Assembly (NCBI RefSeq): GCF_004335015.1
Contig: NZ_RQRU01000004.1
Location: 62,001-126,000, forward strand
Direction of reading: 5' to 3'
Length of the DNA: 64,000 bases
Origin: Psychrobacter pygoscelis
GTDB taxonomy: Bacteria; Pseudomonadota; Gammaproteobacteria; Pseudomonadales; Moraxellaceae
Positions within the stretch are counted from its first letter, which is position 1. Every line of letters begins with the position of its first letter. Shown here in pieces: positions 25,909-35,260 of the stretch. The notes beneath the pieces are model-generated. The model made no database searches. It was not told where the DNA came from and saw nothing but the letters and a program-made list of their open reading frames with translations. A program made the translations under genes and the position numbers.

Positions 25909-26907
25909 ATGACGAATTTGAGCGATGATCAATTCATTGAGACAGCAGTTAATGCTATTCAAACTGAGCAAGCCGCACTAAGTTTATTGATTGAACAGCT
26001 AGATAATAGATTTGCCCGTGCTTGTGAGACAATTTTGCAGTGCGAGGGCCGGGTGGTTGTCACCGGAATGGGTAAGTCGGGATTGATCGGCCGAAAAATG
26101 GCAGCTACCTTTGCCTCGACAGGGACACCTGCATTCTTTATGCACCCTGGTGAGGCAGGTCATGGCGATCTAGGTATGTTGGTAAAAGGTGATGTGTTAA
26201 TTGCCATTTCAAACTCTGGTGAGTCTGACGAGATCAAGACCTTATTGCCAGTCGTTAAGCGGTTAGAGATTCCGCTAATCAGTATTAGTCGGGATAAGCG
26301 TGGTATCTTACCCAAGTCGGCAGATATTGCGCTAACGCTAGGGCAGTCTGACGAAGCCTGTCCGTTAGGACTAGCACCAACCTCTAGTACCACAGCAACC
26401 TTAGCGTTAGGCGATGCTTTAGCTGTGGCATTGGTGCATGCGCGCGGATTTACCTCAGAAGATTTTGCGTTGTCACATCCAGCAGGTGCTTTGGGTCGAC
26501 AGCTACTGATGCGCGTTGAGGATTTGATGCATCCCCTAAGTGAGTCATTACCTATTGTTCAGTCTACTGCGGCGCTGCATGAAGCGTTATTTACAATGAC
26601 TAGTGGAAGACTGGGCATGACCGTCATTGTCGAGGGCGATAATAGCGTAGGGAGCAGTAATAAGGTAGTTGGCGTCTTTACCGATGGTGATTTGCGCCGA
26701 GGTCTTGAGAAAGGTATCGATCTGGCGACAACTATCAGTGACGTTATGACTAAATCACCGCAGAGTGTGAATAAAAATATGCGTGCTTCGGATGCGCTTA
26801 GCGTCATGAACGAAAAGAGTATTAATCAGCTGCTAATTTTAGATGAAGATCAGTCGCTTGAAGGTATTATTACGGTTCATGATCTGCTACAAGCAGGGGT
26901 TAAATAA
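25909..26907 (+). CDS. kdsD: Arabinose-5-phosphate isomerase
   Basis: KdsD makes arabinose 5-phosphate from ribulose 5-phosphate, the start of Kdo synthesis for LPS. The 332-residue protein has an N-terminal SIS domain (VVTGMGKSGLIGRKMAATF, HPGEAGHGDLGM, SNSGESDEI, PTSSTTATLALGDALAV) and two C-terminal CBS motifs, the first starting at VEDLMHPLSES and the second at VMTKSPQSV. A short insert (DNSVGSSNK) lies between them. It leads the Kdo/LPS-transport cluster; kdsC follows after 127 bases. Confidence 0.95.
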   Translation: MTNLSDDQFIETAVNAIQTEQAALSLLIEQLDNRFARACETILQCEGRVVVTGMGKSGLIGRKMAATFASTGTPAFFMHPGEAGHGDLGMLVKGDVLIAISNSGESDEIKTLLPVVKRLEIPLISISRDKRGILPKSADIALTLGQSDEACPLGLAPTSSTTATLALGDALAVALVHARGFTSEDFALSHPAGALGRQLLMRVEDLMHPLSESLPIVQSTAALHEALFTMTSGRLGMTVIVEGDNSVGSSNKVVGVFTDGDLRRGLEKGIDLATTISDVMTKSPQSVNKNMRASDALSVMNEKSINQLLILDEDQSLEGIITVHDLLQAGVK

Positions 26908-26978
26908 CGCTGAATCATGACGAACTATTTAACCTAATTTGGCTAATATAGCTGACTACCAACCTTAAAGTCGATGCT

Positions 26979-27028
26979 AATAATAGATTGCTATTAACAC
27001 ATTACTAATAACAGATTGTTAATAAGAG
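26979..27028 (+). repeat. Two small hairpins before kdsC
   Basis: TAATAG-ATTG-CTATTA and TAACA-GAT-TGTTA lie side by side in the gap between kdsD and kdsC, directly before the kdsC ribosome-binding region. They are short and AT-rich and may have only a small effect on translation or mRNA stability. Confidence 0.35.
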
Positions 27029-27034
27029 ACTACG

Positions 27035-27604
27035 ATGAAAGATTTGCTAGAAAAAGCCAGTAAAGTAAAAATGTTGGTGTTAGATGTCGATGGGATATTA
27101 TCAGACGGTAAGATTATTTATGACGCTAATGGGGTAGAGACCAAGGCCTTTTCCGTTCAAGATGGTATTGGTACTAAGGCTTTAGGCAAGTATGGTATCA
27201 AAACTGCCATTATCACGGGTCGTACTAGCCCAATGGTAGAAAAGCGTGCTAATGAGATCGGTATTGACCATCTGGTTCAGGGTCGTGATGACAAGCTGGT
27301 GGCTCTACAAGAGCTGTTAAAAGATCTGCAAGCTGACGGCAGTAATATATCAGCCCAAGATTGCGCTTATATGGGTGATGACTTGCCAGATATTAAGGCC
27401 TTGCAGTCTGTTGGCTTTGCTGCCACTGTACCTAATGCGCATTCAGAGGTGATCAATCGAGTCGATATGGTAACGACCAATGCTGGCGGTTGCGGCGCGG
27501 TTCGCGAAGTCTGTGATTTAATACTAAAAGGTCATGGGCATTATGATGACTTTATAGCAGGCTATGTCTTAAAGAGCGATATCGATGGGACTGATCGCTC
27601 GTGA
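27035..27604 (+). CDS. kdsC: 3-deoxy-D-manno-octulosonate 8-phosphate phosphatase
   Basis: KdsC removes the phosphate from Kdo-8-phosphate. It is a small HAD-family phosphatase of 189 residues without a cap domain, as is normal for the tetrameric KdsC. Motif I is LVLDVDGILSDG (two catalytic Asp), motif II TAIITGRTS, motif III with the Lys in VQGRDDK, and motif IV YMGDDLPDI. The C-terminal GGCGAVREVCDLIL is diagnostic. The stop codon overlaps the lptC GTG start (GTGA). Confidence 0.95.
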   Translation: MKDLLEKASKVKMLVLDVDGILSDGKIIYDANGVETKAFSVQDGIGTKALGKYGIKTAIITGRTSPMVEKRANEIGIDHLVQGRDDKLVALQELLKDLQADGSNISAQDCAYMGDDLPDIKALQSVGFAATVPNAHSEVINRVDMVTTNAGGCGAVREVCDLILKGHGHYDDFIAGYVLKSDIDGTDRS

Positions 27605-28197
27605 ATGCTAAAGTTCTCATCTTTGTGGCGTTGATTGTCGCGGCAGTAGCTGCTTGGTTTTTTCACAAGCAGGAGTCAGTTGCCCCTAAGATAAATATCG
27701 AACCGTCTGAAGTAGACTATGAGGCGACAGATATTAAGGCAGTACAGACCAACGATGAGGGAGATACTGAGTATGAGCTTAACGCCGACTCATTGACCCA
27801 CAATCCCACGACTAACCAAGATGAGATGTCTGGTATTACGATGAATTGGGCACCAGGGACTGAGCAGCGTTATCGTATAGAAGCCGGATCTGCAGCCATT
27901 AATCAGCAGACAGGGGAGCTAAAGCTCTCTGGTGGGTTCTTACTAAGCAGTAAAGGACTGCCAGACTCTAGTAATAGCTCGTCAGCGGCCACGCCGATAA
28001 CGATTACAGGTCAGACACTGATGGGTAATACTAAGGAGCGAGCTGTCTATAGCAATGACCCTGTTAAAGTCGTTCAAGGGGATAATCGCTTTGAGGCAGC
28101 TAGCATGAAAGCAAACTTAGAAGCAGGGGAGTACGAGTTTGGCCAAATCGCCATTACTTTTATGCCACCTGAGCGACAAGATGCTAAGCTATTTTAA
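27601..28197 (+). CDS. lptC: LPS export protein LptC
   Basis: LptC is the inner-membrane anchored protein that receives LPS from LptB2FG and passes it to LptA. The 198-residue protein has one N-terminal membrane segment (VLIFVALIVAAVAAWFF, about residues 4-20) and then a periplasmic beta-jellyroll. It starts with GTG overlapping the kdsC stop by 4 bases, so translation is coupled. Sequence conservation in this family is low; the call rests on position between kdsC and lptA and on the fold pattern (YELNADSLTHNPTTNQ, then GNTKERAVYSNDPV). Confidence 0.88.
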   Translation: MNAKVLIFVALIVAAVAAWFFHKQESVAPKINIEPSEVDYEATDIKAVQTNDEGDTEYELNADSLTHNPTTNQDEMSGITMNWAPGTEQRYRIEAGSAAINQQTGELKLSGGFLLSSKGLPDSSNSSSAATPITITGQTLMGNTKERAVYSNDPVKVVQGDNRFEAASMKANLEAGEYEFGQIAITFMPPERQDAKLF

Positions 28198-28468
28198 AGG
28201 CTACGTTTGACTATGATTACAAGCTTGTAGATATGAGCGATAGTACGCTACTTATGGTGTCACTTATATCTTCTTACTTCAGCTTTATTTTATGCCTTCA
28301 CAGTCTGTCTATTTATGCTTAAGTTAGTTTTTCAGTTAACATTGAAGCGTTAGGATACTTTAGAGAAGATTTATAAGGTTGTGATAGCATAAATTTATAA
28401 TTCGGCCCCATTAAACTGTCATCAGTGTTACTTTAACAGGGTGATCTAATGATTAATGAGTATTATCT

Positions 28469-29038
28469 ATGACCTCTATTTCTACTAGCAGCACTCCTCT
28501 TCTGTCAAATGGTACTGCCACTTCTAGCAGACTAATGGCTGGATTATTAATATCAAGCTTGATAGGCGTTAGCCTCTCTGCCCATGCCTTGCCATCTGAT
28601 GCCAATGAACCTATTCGTTTATTAGCAGACAAAGCCACCTATAGCGAGCGTACAGGCGTGACCAGCTATTCAGGCAACGTCATCATTACCCAAGGCACGT
28701 TAAAGCTGACAGCGAATAATATTACGGTTAACCTCTCCTCAAACCGTAGTATCAATTCAGCGATTGCTACTGGTAGCCCTGCGACGATGCAGCAAGTCAT
28801 CACTAAAGAAAAAGGGCTTGCGAAAGGCCAGGCTAATAAGATTGACTATAATGCTGTCACTGGAATTATCACCCTAACCGGCAATGCCAGACTCACGCAA
28901 AATGGTGCAAGCTTTGCTGGTAATGTCATTCGCTACAGTCTTAAGGCTGGGGATGTCGAAGCTACTGCAGGCGGCAGCCAACGAGTCGAGCTAGTCTTCC
29001 CCCCTAATAGCAATGCGTCGCAGCAAAGTTTGCGCTAG
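28469..29038 (+). CDS. lptA: LPS transport periplasmic protein LptA
   Basis: LptA polymerises into the periplasmic bridge that carries LPS to LptD. The 189-residue precursor has a signal peptide after a Ser/Thr-rich lead (LMAGLLISSLIGVSLSAHA, cut after about residue 44). The OstA-like domain follows: DKATYSERTGVTSYSGNVII, GTLKLTANNITV and GNARLTQNGASFAGNVIRYS. Unusually, 271 bases separate it from lptC, so it may have its own promoter. The internal Met26 is an alternative start that would give a more typical signal peptide. Confidence 0.92.
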   Translation: MTSISTSSTPLLSNGTATSSRLMAGLLISSLIGVSLSAHALPSDANEPIRLLADKATYSERTGVTSYSGNVIITQGTLKLTANNITVNLSSNRSINSAIATGSPATMQQVITKEKGLAKGQANKIDYNAVTGIITLTGNARLTQNGASFAGNVIRYSLKAGDVEATAGGSQRVELVFPPNSNASQQSLR

Positions 29039-29168
29039 TCTACTTGCTAGTTATCAATACCTGATGGATGGGTAGGGATGGCAATATAATATTATCTAAG
29101 CTTGTGTCTTCTCTTCTTAAGATGAGCAGTAAAAGTCAGCAGGCAAGCCAACAGTCGTTGAGTTATTT

Positions 29169-30095
29169 ATGAGTGATTTAAATTCTAGTAGCGCCTCGCC
29201 CTCTTCGAAGTCTTCATCGGCCATTAGTGATCGTATCAACTCTAACCCATCGAAGCCTACTGATGCTGGTAGGGATAAGGATAATGCTTCTTATGAGGGT
29301 ATACAGACAGAGATAGCTACTGATGCTGCCACTGATATTGTCCCTAGTATCGCCACTAATATTGCGACTACGCCAAGATTGGTTATGCAGCATTTGGGCA
29401 AGCGCTATGGGAAACGCTGGGTCGTTAAAGACGTCTCCTTTTCGGTAGAGCAGGGTCAAGTTGTTGGATTACTTGGCCCTAATGGGGCGGGAAAGACGAC
29501 TAGTTTTTATATGGTAGTCGGTTTGGTCAATATGGATAAGGGCCGCGTGACGCTTGGTAATGTAGATTTGTCAAAATATGCTATGCATGAGCGCGCGCGT
29601 GCAGGAATAGGTTACTTGCCACAAGAAGCGTCAATCTTTCGCAAGCTGACAATTGAAGATAATATTTTATCGATCTTACAGACGCGGCGCGACTTAGATA
29701 AGCAGCAGCAAAGGGATGAGCTTGAGAAGTTAATCGGTGAGTTTCATTTGGCCCACGTTCGTCACTCATTGGGTATGAGTGTCTCTGGAGGGGAGCGCCG
29801 CCGCTGTGAGATAGCAAGGGCATTGGCCGCTAATCCTAAGTTTATCTTATTGGATGAGCCGTTTGCAGGAGTCGATCCAATCTCTGTTAGTGATATTAAA
29901 GACGTTATTATTGCCCTCAAAAAGCGTGGTATTGGTGTACTGATTACCGATCATAATGTCCGCGAAACCTTAGCGATATGTGAAAAAGCCTACATTGTCT
30001 CCGAAGGCTCTATAATCGCTGAAGGGTCGCCTCAGGACATCTTAAATGACGAGTTGGTAAAGTCAGTCTATTTGGGCAAAGACTTTCAAGTGTAG
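29169..30095 (+). CDS. lptB: LPS export ABC transporter ATP-binding protein LptB
   Basis: LptB is the cytosolic ATPase powering LPS extraction with LptF, LptG and LptC. Motifs are intact: Walker [11 protein letters not shown]-loop [12 protein letters not shown], signature [16 protein letters not shown], Walker [13 protein letters not shown] and the switch histidine in [10 protein letters not shown]. The 308-residue protein is about 65 longer than usual because of a hydrophilic Ser/Asp/Thr-rich N-terminal lead with no other ATG before Met73, so the extension appears to be translated. lptF and lptG are not in the window. It closes the cluster; rpoN, which follows in E. coli, is absent. Confidence 0.96.
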   Translation: MSDLNSSSASPSSKSSSAISDRINSNPSKPTDAGRDKDNASYEGIQTEIATDAATDIVPSIATNIATTPRLVMQHLGKRYGKRWVVKDVSFSVEQGQVVGLLGPNGAGKTTSFYMVVGLVNMDKGRVTLGNVDLSKYAMHERARAGIGYLPQEASIFRKLTIEDNILSILQTRRDLDKQQQRDELEKLIGEFHLAHVRHSLGMSVSGGERRRCEIARALAANPKFILLDEPFAGVDPISVSDIKDVIIALKKRGIGVLITDHNVRETLAICEKAYIVSEGSIIAEGSPQDILNDELVKSVYLGKDFQV

Positions 30096-30299
30096 TTGTT
30101 AGCAGTATAATCACTGAGGTCTTTGCTGTGCAGTGCTACAGTCGACTCTAAGTATAATAGATCTTTAAGTTATGCTACGGTACTGATATAAATTGTTCTG
30201 GCTTGTTGCGGACGTACCAACAAAGGCTGCAAAAAGTGCATTCCAATAATAAATATGAGACGTGATACCTACAGTCTTCAAAATTGGCGCATCTTGATA

Positions 30300-30704
30300 T
30301 TACCTGCGTGCGCCCAGTAATATGGTTGTCAGCTTCCTAGCGATGATTCTAATAGAGACGCGATCCTCCTCTAATACCTTAGTTTTAATATAAAGTCGGC
30401 TTTTGCCTTCAAGCGCGCTTAAGTTTCGGCAGGCAATAACTTTGATGCCCTGACGTATCTTTTTTTTGATAGAGAGCGGCAGATCGGCAACTGCTATTCC
30501 GGTTAGCTTAAATCTCATTTCTAAAAAAAGGTAGTTACTCACAAACTGCCCTTCAATTGACAATCCTTTTATCGCAGCGATATCTACATGTTCAGCTTGT
30601 ACCTGCTCACGCATTTGCTGCGTATATTTATAATCTTAATATCCAGGGTAACCAACATAGAGTGCTAAATAAGTAACGGTTAATACAACAGTAAAATTTT
30701 TCAT
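30300..30704 (-). pseudogene. Gene interrupted by one in-frame stop; membrane-anchored protein of unknown function
   Basis: Reading from ATG at 30704, the frame encodes MKNFTVVLTVTYLALYVGYP, GY, then a TAA (30636-30638), and continues without shift through DYKYTQQ into a 104-residue open frame from ATG 30614 to 30300. The piece before the stop looks like a membrane anchor or signal sequence, the piece after it like a basic, hydrophobic-strand-rich domain (FLEMRFKLTGIAVADLPL, ISIRIIARKL). A single change (for example CAA to TAA) would explain it. The alternative is that ATG 30614 starts a short intact gene and the upstream stretch is chance. I do not recognise the family. Confidence 0.6.
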
Positions 30705-30929
30705 TATTGAGCTATATATTTAGTTATGTATTTAATATTGTTAATATATTCTATAGTGTTATTTTAGTATTAAAAGTTAATTAGTAACCGTATCAAATTC
30801 ATACTGCATTTGAGTAGAGAGATAACCGCATGTCAGTAGGGGAAGATACTACATTGCTTAAAAACCAATTGTAACAACAGCTTAGAAAGTACTTTTATAA
30901 GATGAGAGTAAATATAATCAAGGATTCAA

Positions 30930-32366
30930 ATGGCAAAAAATAAAAGCAGCTACGTTTGCCAAGAGTGCGGGGCACATTTTGGCAAGTGGTCAGGTCAGTG
31001 TAGTGACTGTGGAGAATGGAACTGCTTGGTTGAAGCACCCAACGTTAGCATGCCCCATCATAAAGCAAACGTTGCAAAGTCCTCAGCCAAAACCGCCTCG
31101 GGCTCTAAGTCAACGCTGGGCGGTAACTACTCTGGATCACATAGCGCAGTCATGCCACTCAATGCCGTCAATGTAACTTTTGATACGCGGCTGCCTACTG
31201 GGATTAGCGAGTTTGATCGAGTATTGGGCGGCGGATTGGTCGCAGGCTCTGTCGTGCTAATAGGTGGCCCTCCAGGTATCGGTAAATCTACGATTTTGTT
31301 GCAAACTGCGACCAATATGGCGCGGATAGAGTCACCTGCTGGTAGTGCCCTTTATATCACAGGCGAAGAGTCACTCTCGCAAGTGGCCATGCGCGCTCAG
31401 CGTCTGGGGCTACCCGCAGATAGGCTGCGAGTCCTTGCTGAGACTAATGTTGAGACAATTTGCTCAGCGTTGACACAAGAGCAGCCAGCCATTGCTATTA
31501 TCGACTCCATTCAGACGCTATATACCGATGCTATCAGCTCTGCACCAGGAGGGGTTAGCCAAATTCGTGAATCGGCCGCTATGCTGACTCGTTATGCCAA
31601 ACAGACGGGCACAGCACTATTCTTAGTGGGGCATGTGACCAAAGAAGGCTCATTAGCAGGGCCAAGAGTTCTTGAGCATATGGTCGATACTGTACTGTAC
31701 TTTGAAGGTCAGTCTGATTCGCGTTTTCGAATGATTCGCGCCGTTAAAAACCGCTTTGGCGCGGTCAATGAGCTGGGAATATTTGGTATGACCGATTTGG
31801 GTTTGAAAGAAGTGGCCAATCCATCGGCGATATTTTTGAGTCGTTATGATAAGCCGATAGCAGGGTCTGTGGTCATGGTCAGCCGAGAAGGGACTCGCCC
31901 ACTATTGGTCGAAGTTCAGGCACTCGTGGATGATGCCCAAGGGCAACCTAGACGAATGGCATTAGGTCTCGATTTTCAGCGCTTATCAATGCTACTGGCG
32001 GTTATGCATCGCCATGGTGGTATTCATACTAGTGGTCAAGATGTCTATGTTAACGTAGTGGGGGGCGTTAAAGTCATTGAGACAGGCTCAGACTTGGCTG
32101 TACTATTAGCCTGTGCTTCTAGTATTAAAGAAAAGCCTCTGCCTTCTTCGCTTGCGGTATTCGGTGAGGTAGGACTATCGGGGGAGATTCGCCCCGTTCC
32201 TAATGGTCAAGAGCGTTTAAAAGAGGCGATGAAACACGGCTTTACTTATGCGATAGTGCCTAAGGCCAATGCCCCTACTAAGAACTCTACACAATTTAAG
32301 GGCATCGAGGTGATCGCTGTTGATAGGCTTGATGATGCCCTTGAGCGTGCCTTTGAGATTGACTAG
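30930..32366 (+). CDS. radA: DNA repair protein RadA (Sms)
   Basis: RadA is a hexameric helicase-like ATPase that drives branch migration of recombination intermediates. The 478-residue protein has the N-terminal C4 zinc finger (Cys10, 13, 24 and 27; CQECG and CSDCGEW), a RecA-like core with GGPPGIGKST (Walker A) and AIIDSIQTLYTD (Walker B), the RadA signature KNRFGAVNELGIF, and the C-terminal Lon-protease-like domain (FGEVGLSGEIRPV). An Ala/Ser-rich linker lies between zinc finger and core. It is a single-gene unit ended by a bidirectional terminator. Confidence 0.96.
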   Translation: MAKNKSSYVCQECGAHFGKWSGQCSDCGEWNCLVEAPNVSMPHHKANVAKSSAKTASGSKSTLGGNYSGSHSAVMPLNAVNVTFDTRLPTGISEFDRVLGGGLVAGSVVLIGGPPGIGKSTILLQTATNMARIESPAGSALYITGEESLSQVAMRAQRLGLPADRLRVLAETNVETICSALTQEQPAIAIIDSIQTLYTDAISSAPGGVSQIRESAAMLTRYAKQTGTALFLVGHVTKEGSLAGPRVLEHMVDTVLYFEGQSDSRFRMIRAVKNRFGAVNELGIFGMTDLGLKEVANPSAIFLSRYDKPIAGSVVMVSREGTRPLLVEVQALVDDAQGQPRRMALGLDFQRLSMLLAVMHRHGGIHTSGQDVYVNVVGGVKVIETGSDLAVLLACASSIKEKPLPSSLAVFGEVGLSGEIRPVPNGQERLKEAMKHGFTYAIVPKANAPTKNSTQFKGIEVIAVDRLDDALERAFEID

Positions 32367-32418
32367 AGTATTTTGATAAAACCACGAAAGTCCTTAACAG
32401 CATAGTCTTGCCATACAA

Positions 32419-32444
32419 AAAGCCTCAATAGATATTGAGGCTTT
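32419..32444. terminator. Bidirectional terminator between radA and rlpA
   Basis: AAAGCCTCAATA and TATTGAGGCTTT form a perfect 12-base stem with a two-base centre. A and T tracts flank it on both sides. Confidence 0.85.
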
Positions 32445-32487
32445 AATAAATTATAGAAGCGCTAAGGGCAAAGATAAAGATCTAGAG

Positions 32488-33102
32488 TTATGGTCCAGAA
32501 ACGCGCTCGATTGAAACATTACCGACACCCTTACTGGTGATGCCGAGCTTTTTGGCAGCGCCATACGATAAGTCAAGAACACGGTTACCATGGAAAGGAC
32601 CACGGTCGTTAACTTTAACGACCACACTTTTACCATTAGATTTATTAGTAACCTTAACGTAACAGTTTAGCGGTAAGGAGCGATGAGCTGCGGTCATGGC
32701 GTTCATATCGAAGGTATCGCCGCTTGCCGTCTTACGGCCATGAAATTTACGACCATACCATGAAGCCAGTCCCGTTTGCTTGAACTTGCTGACCGTATTA
32801 GAGGCGACAGCAGTTAAGCGCTCTAGCACATCATCATCGTTAGTAACGATGTCACTTTGCGCTGTCAAAAGTGGGCTATTCAAGGCTAAAGATGTAGGCT
32901 GACGCGCTGACTTTACTAGGCTTGACGCATTGTTGTGTTGCTTGGTCAGTTCGCTTAATACGCGGTCTATGTTTGGAGTAGAGTCTTGAGACAGTAACGG
33001 TGCCGTTGGCGTTTCAACAGCACGAGCACTTGAGGCCATTGCTGTGCCAGCGCAAAAAAAAGTCGCTGACATCATAATAAGACCAGAAAGACGCTTGTTC
33101 AT
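32488..33102 (-). CDS. rlpA: RlpA-like septal ring lytic transglycosylase
   Basis: RlpA-type proteins have a double-psi beta-barrel and cleave denuded glycan strands during cell separation. The 204-residue precursor has a signal peptide (MNKRLSGLIMMSATFFCAGTAMA) and lacks a lipobox cysteine in the right place, so it is probably periplasmic, not a lipoprotein as in E. coli. The barrel shows ASWYGRKFHGRKTASGD, MTAAHRSLPLNCYVKVTN, VVKVNDRGPF and RVLDLSYGAAKKLG. There is no C-terminal SPOR domain. GAGGTACCT precedes the ATG. Confidence 0.88.
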   Translation of the reverse strand: MNKRLSGLIMMSATFFCAGTAMASSARAVETPTAPLLSQDSTPNIDRVLSELTKQHNNASSLVKSARQPTSLALNSPLLTAQSDIVTNDDDVLERLTAVASNTVSKFKQTGLASWYGRKFHGRKTASGDTFDMNAMTAAHRSLPLNCYVKVTNKSNGKSVVVKVNDRGPFHGNRVLDLSYGAAKKLGITSKGVGNVSIERVSGP

Positions 33103-33682
33103 AGGTACCTCATAATGGTGTTGACTACTGGCATAACGCTATTAACTTAGATAATTGTTAAGCTAGCGTTATGCCACATCCTCTATTATGACACTTATTC
33201 ATCGGACAGCTTGTGTCTAAAATTACTGTGCAAACTGTCAGCGATACTAATTAGAGGGGCCAAAAAGGGAGTTAACCAAGGTCAAATATATAGGGGCGTA
33301 TTTAATCAATTGCAATACTCTATATCGTGACTATCTTATAAATATGATGACTCATCACTCTGATCGGATAAGCGTAATCATATTTGCTAGCGAGTATTAA
33401 CAGTGATTAAATAGGCAATATCAACCTTAGCTTGCCTTCATAAAAGAGTGTTCAATCATGTAGGGTAACAATAAAATATAACCTAATAATTAACCGTATG
33501 TAGGTCATAAAAGTTAAATGTATGATTTTTGTTTAAGAAGCATACTCAAAAAGACTACCGTAAATTAATACAAATAACAAGTAAAAAATTAGTTTGGCTG
33601 ACTAGCGTGCCACTAAAAAAGAGTGCCAAATCTATATAAATAGTTATCTAAAGGGCTATGCGATATCCTCATGTATCAATGA
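33103..33682. other. 580-base gap between rlpA and rodA
   Basis: AT-rich, both flanking genes on the minus strand. It must hold the rlpA promoter. No gene, tRNA or clear terminator was recognised; a small RNA cannot be excluded. Confidence 0.4.
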
Positions 33683-34825
33683 CTATTGACCACGGTGGGT
33701 ATGGATAGACATGAGTAAACCAAACCCAGCCATTAAGGTGACAATAGCCGTACCACCATAGCTGATAAATGGTAGTGGCACACCAACCACAGGTAAGATA
33801 CCACCGACCATGCCTACATTGACAAAGACATAAACAAAAAATGATAAGGCTATAGCCCCAGCTAATAACCTTGAGTAGGCATCTGGATTGACATAGGCGA
33901 TATAGAGCGCTCGAATAAGTAAACAAGCGTAAAAGAACATCAGTAGCATTACCCCAAGTAGCCCGAACTCCTCAGAGAATGCAGCAATAATGAAGTCGGT
34001 ATGACCTTCTGGCAAAAAGTGTAAGTGCGACTGAGTACCTTCTAAGTAGCCTTTGCCAGTGAGACCACCAGAGCCAATGGCTGTCTTAGATTGCATAATA
34101 TTCCAGCCTGCCCCTAGGGCGTCAGCTTCAGGGTTTAGTAGGGTCAATACCCGAGTACGCTGATAGTCATGCAGCAAAAACTGCCAAGCAAAAGCCGTCA
34201 ATGGAATGAGCATTGCAATAGCGCTACCGATCATCCACCAAGGTAGTCCTGCTAAAAATAATACAAATATCCCACTAGCAGCGACCAGTAACGACGTACC
34301 AAGATCAGGCTCTTTAGCGATCAGCAATACGGGTACGACGATAAGTGCCAAAGTGGCAGCCACACTAGAGATACTGGGAGGTAAGTCGCGCTTAGATAAG
34401 AACCAGGCACACATCATCGGCATACCCAGCTTCATAAACTCTGAGGGCTGAACACTACCAAATCCTGGAATACGAATCCAACGCTGTGCGCCCATCCGCA
34501 CCTCACCGATGACATCCACCAGTACCAGCAATACGACACCTGATAAATAAAATATCGGAGTCAGAGTACGGTAAAAGCTAGGCGGTATCTGTGCCATGGC
34601 ATACATAACGACAAAAGCTAAACCATAACTCACAATCTGCCTTATGACCATGCTGACGTCTTGAGTGGAGGCGCTATACAAGATAGTCAAGCCAATAAAG
34701 CAGATCGTTAACAATAGTAAAGTCAACCAAGGATCTATATGAATGCGCTGCCAAATTGAGGGCGTAAAATCACGTCCTAGATGATGGCTCTGACGTGAAA
34801 ATCGGTATTGCTGATTGGATGACAT
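33683..34825 (-). CDS. rodA: Rod shape-determining protein RodA (SEDS glycosyltransferase)
   Basis: RodA is the SEDS-family peptidoglycan polymerase of the elongasome and works with PBP2. The 380-residue protein has about ten membrane segments. Family segments are present: LVDVIGEVRMGAQRWI, PSEFMKLG, KEPDLGTSLL, GLTGKGYLEGTQSHLHFLPE, the HTDFIIAAFSEEFGLLG loop and a C-terminal GVPLPFISYGGTA. The partner mrdA (PBP2) is not adjacent: the upstream neighbour reads the other way. rlpA lies downstream on the same strand, as in E. coli, but 580 bases away. Confidence 0.94.
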   Translation of the reverse strand: MSSNQQYRFSRQSHHLGRDFTPSIWQRIHIDPWLTLLLLTICFIGLTILYSASTQDVSMVIRQIVSYGLAFVVMYAMAQIPPSFYRTLTPIFYLSGVVLLVLVDVIGEVRMGAQRWIRIPGFGSVQPSEFMKLGMPMMCAWFLSKRDLPPSISSVAATLALIVVPVLLIAKEPDLGTSLLVAASGIFVLFLAGLPWWMIGSAIAMLIPLTAFAWQFLLHDYQRTRVLTLLNPEADALGAGWNIMQSKTAIGSGGLTGKGYLEGTQSHLHFLPEGHTDFIIAAFSEEFGLLGVMLLMFFYACLLIRALYIAYVNPDAYSRLLAGAIALSFFVYVFVNVGMVGGILPVVGVPLPFISYGGTAIVTLMAGFGLLMSIHTHRGQ

Positions 34826-35260
34826 AAGCTCAAGGTCGATTATTAATAAAGAGAGATTGGATTAAGAAGTACTGCCACATCGCTATGTGTTAATAGCTAG
34901 CCCAACAGAGTGGTGTAAGAGTAACGGTTTCAATATTTAATCTTAATAAATAATCAAGACAGTGCAGACGACAGTGGCAAGATAACACTTAAAATATCGC
35001 AGTAGTTACACAATGAAGGTCAATAGTTTAGCTTGCGAATCAAATTTTTGATAGTATCAACAAGATGTTTTTAGCTAAAATGATGACTCAATATGCGCTT
35101 AGAGTTTATTGAATTGTGTCACCAGTTTTATAACTTAACTATATACTTGCTGCAATACCCTAGCCGCTATATTGCTGTCAGATGCTTAGCGCTGTCTTTA
35201 GCATTTCAACAAAGCAACAGTCAGATTGGTAAGTATAATAACAAAGGTAAAGGCAAACAC
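34826..35260. other. 435-base divergent gap between rodA and the M15 peptidase gene
   Basis: Contains the promoters of both divergent genes. The peptidase frame stays open from ATG 35093, but a signal peptide begins only at 35261. Nothing else was recognised. Confidence 0.4.
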
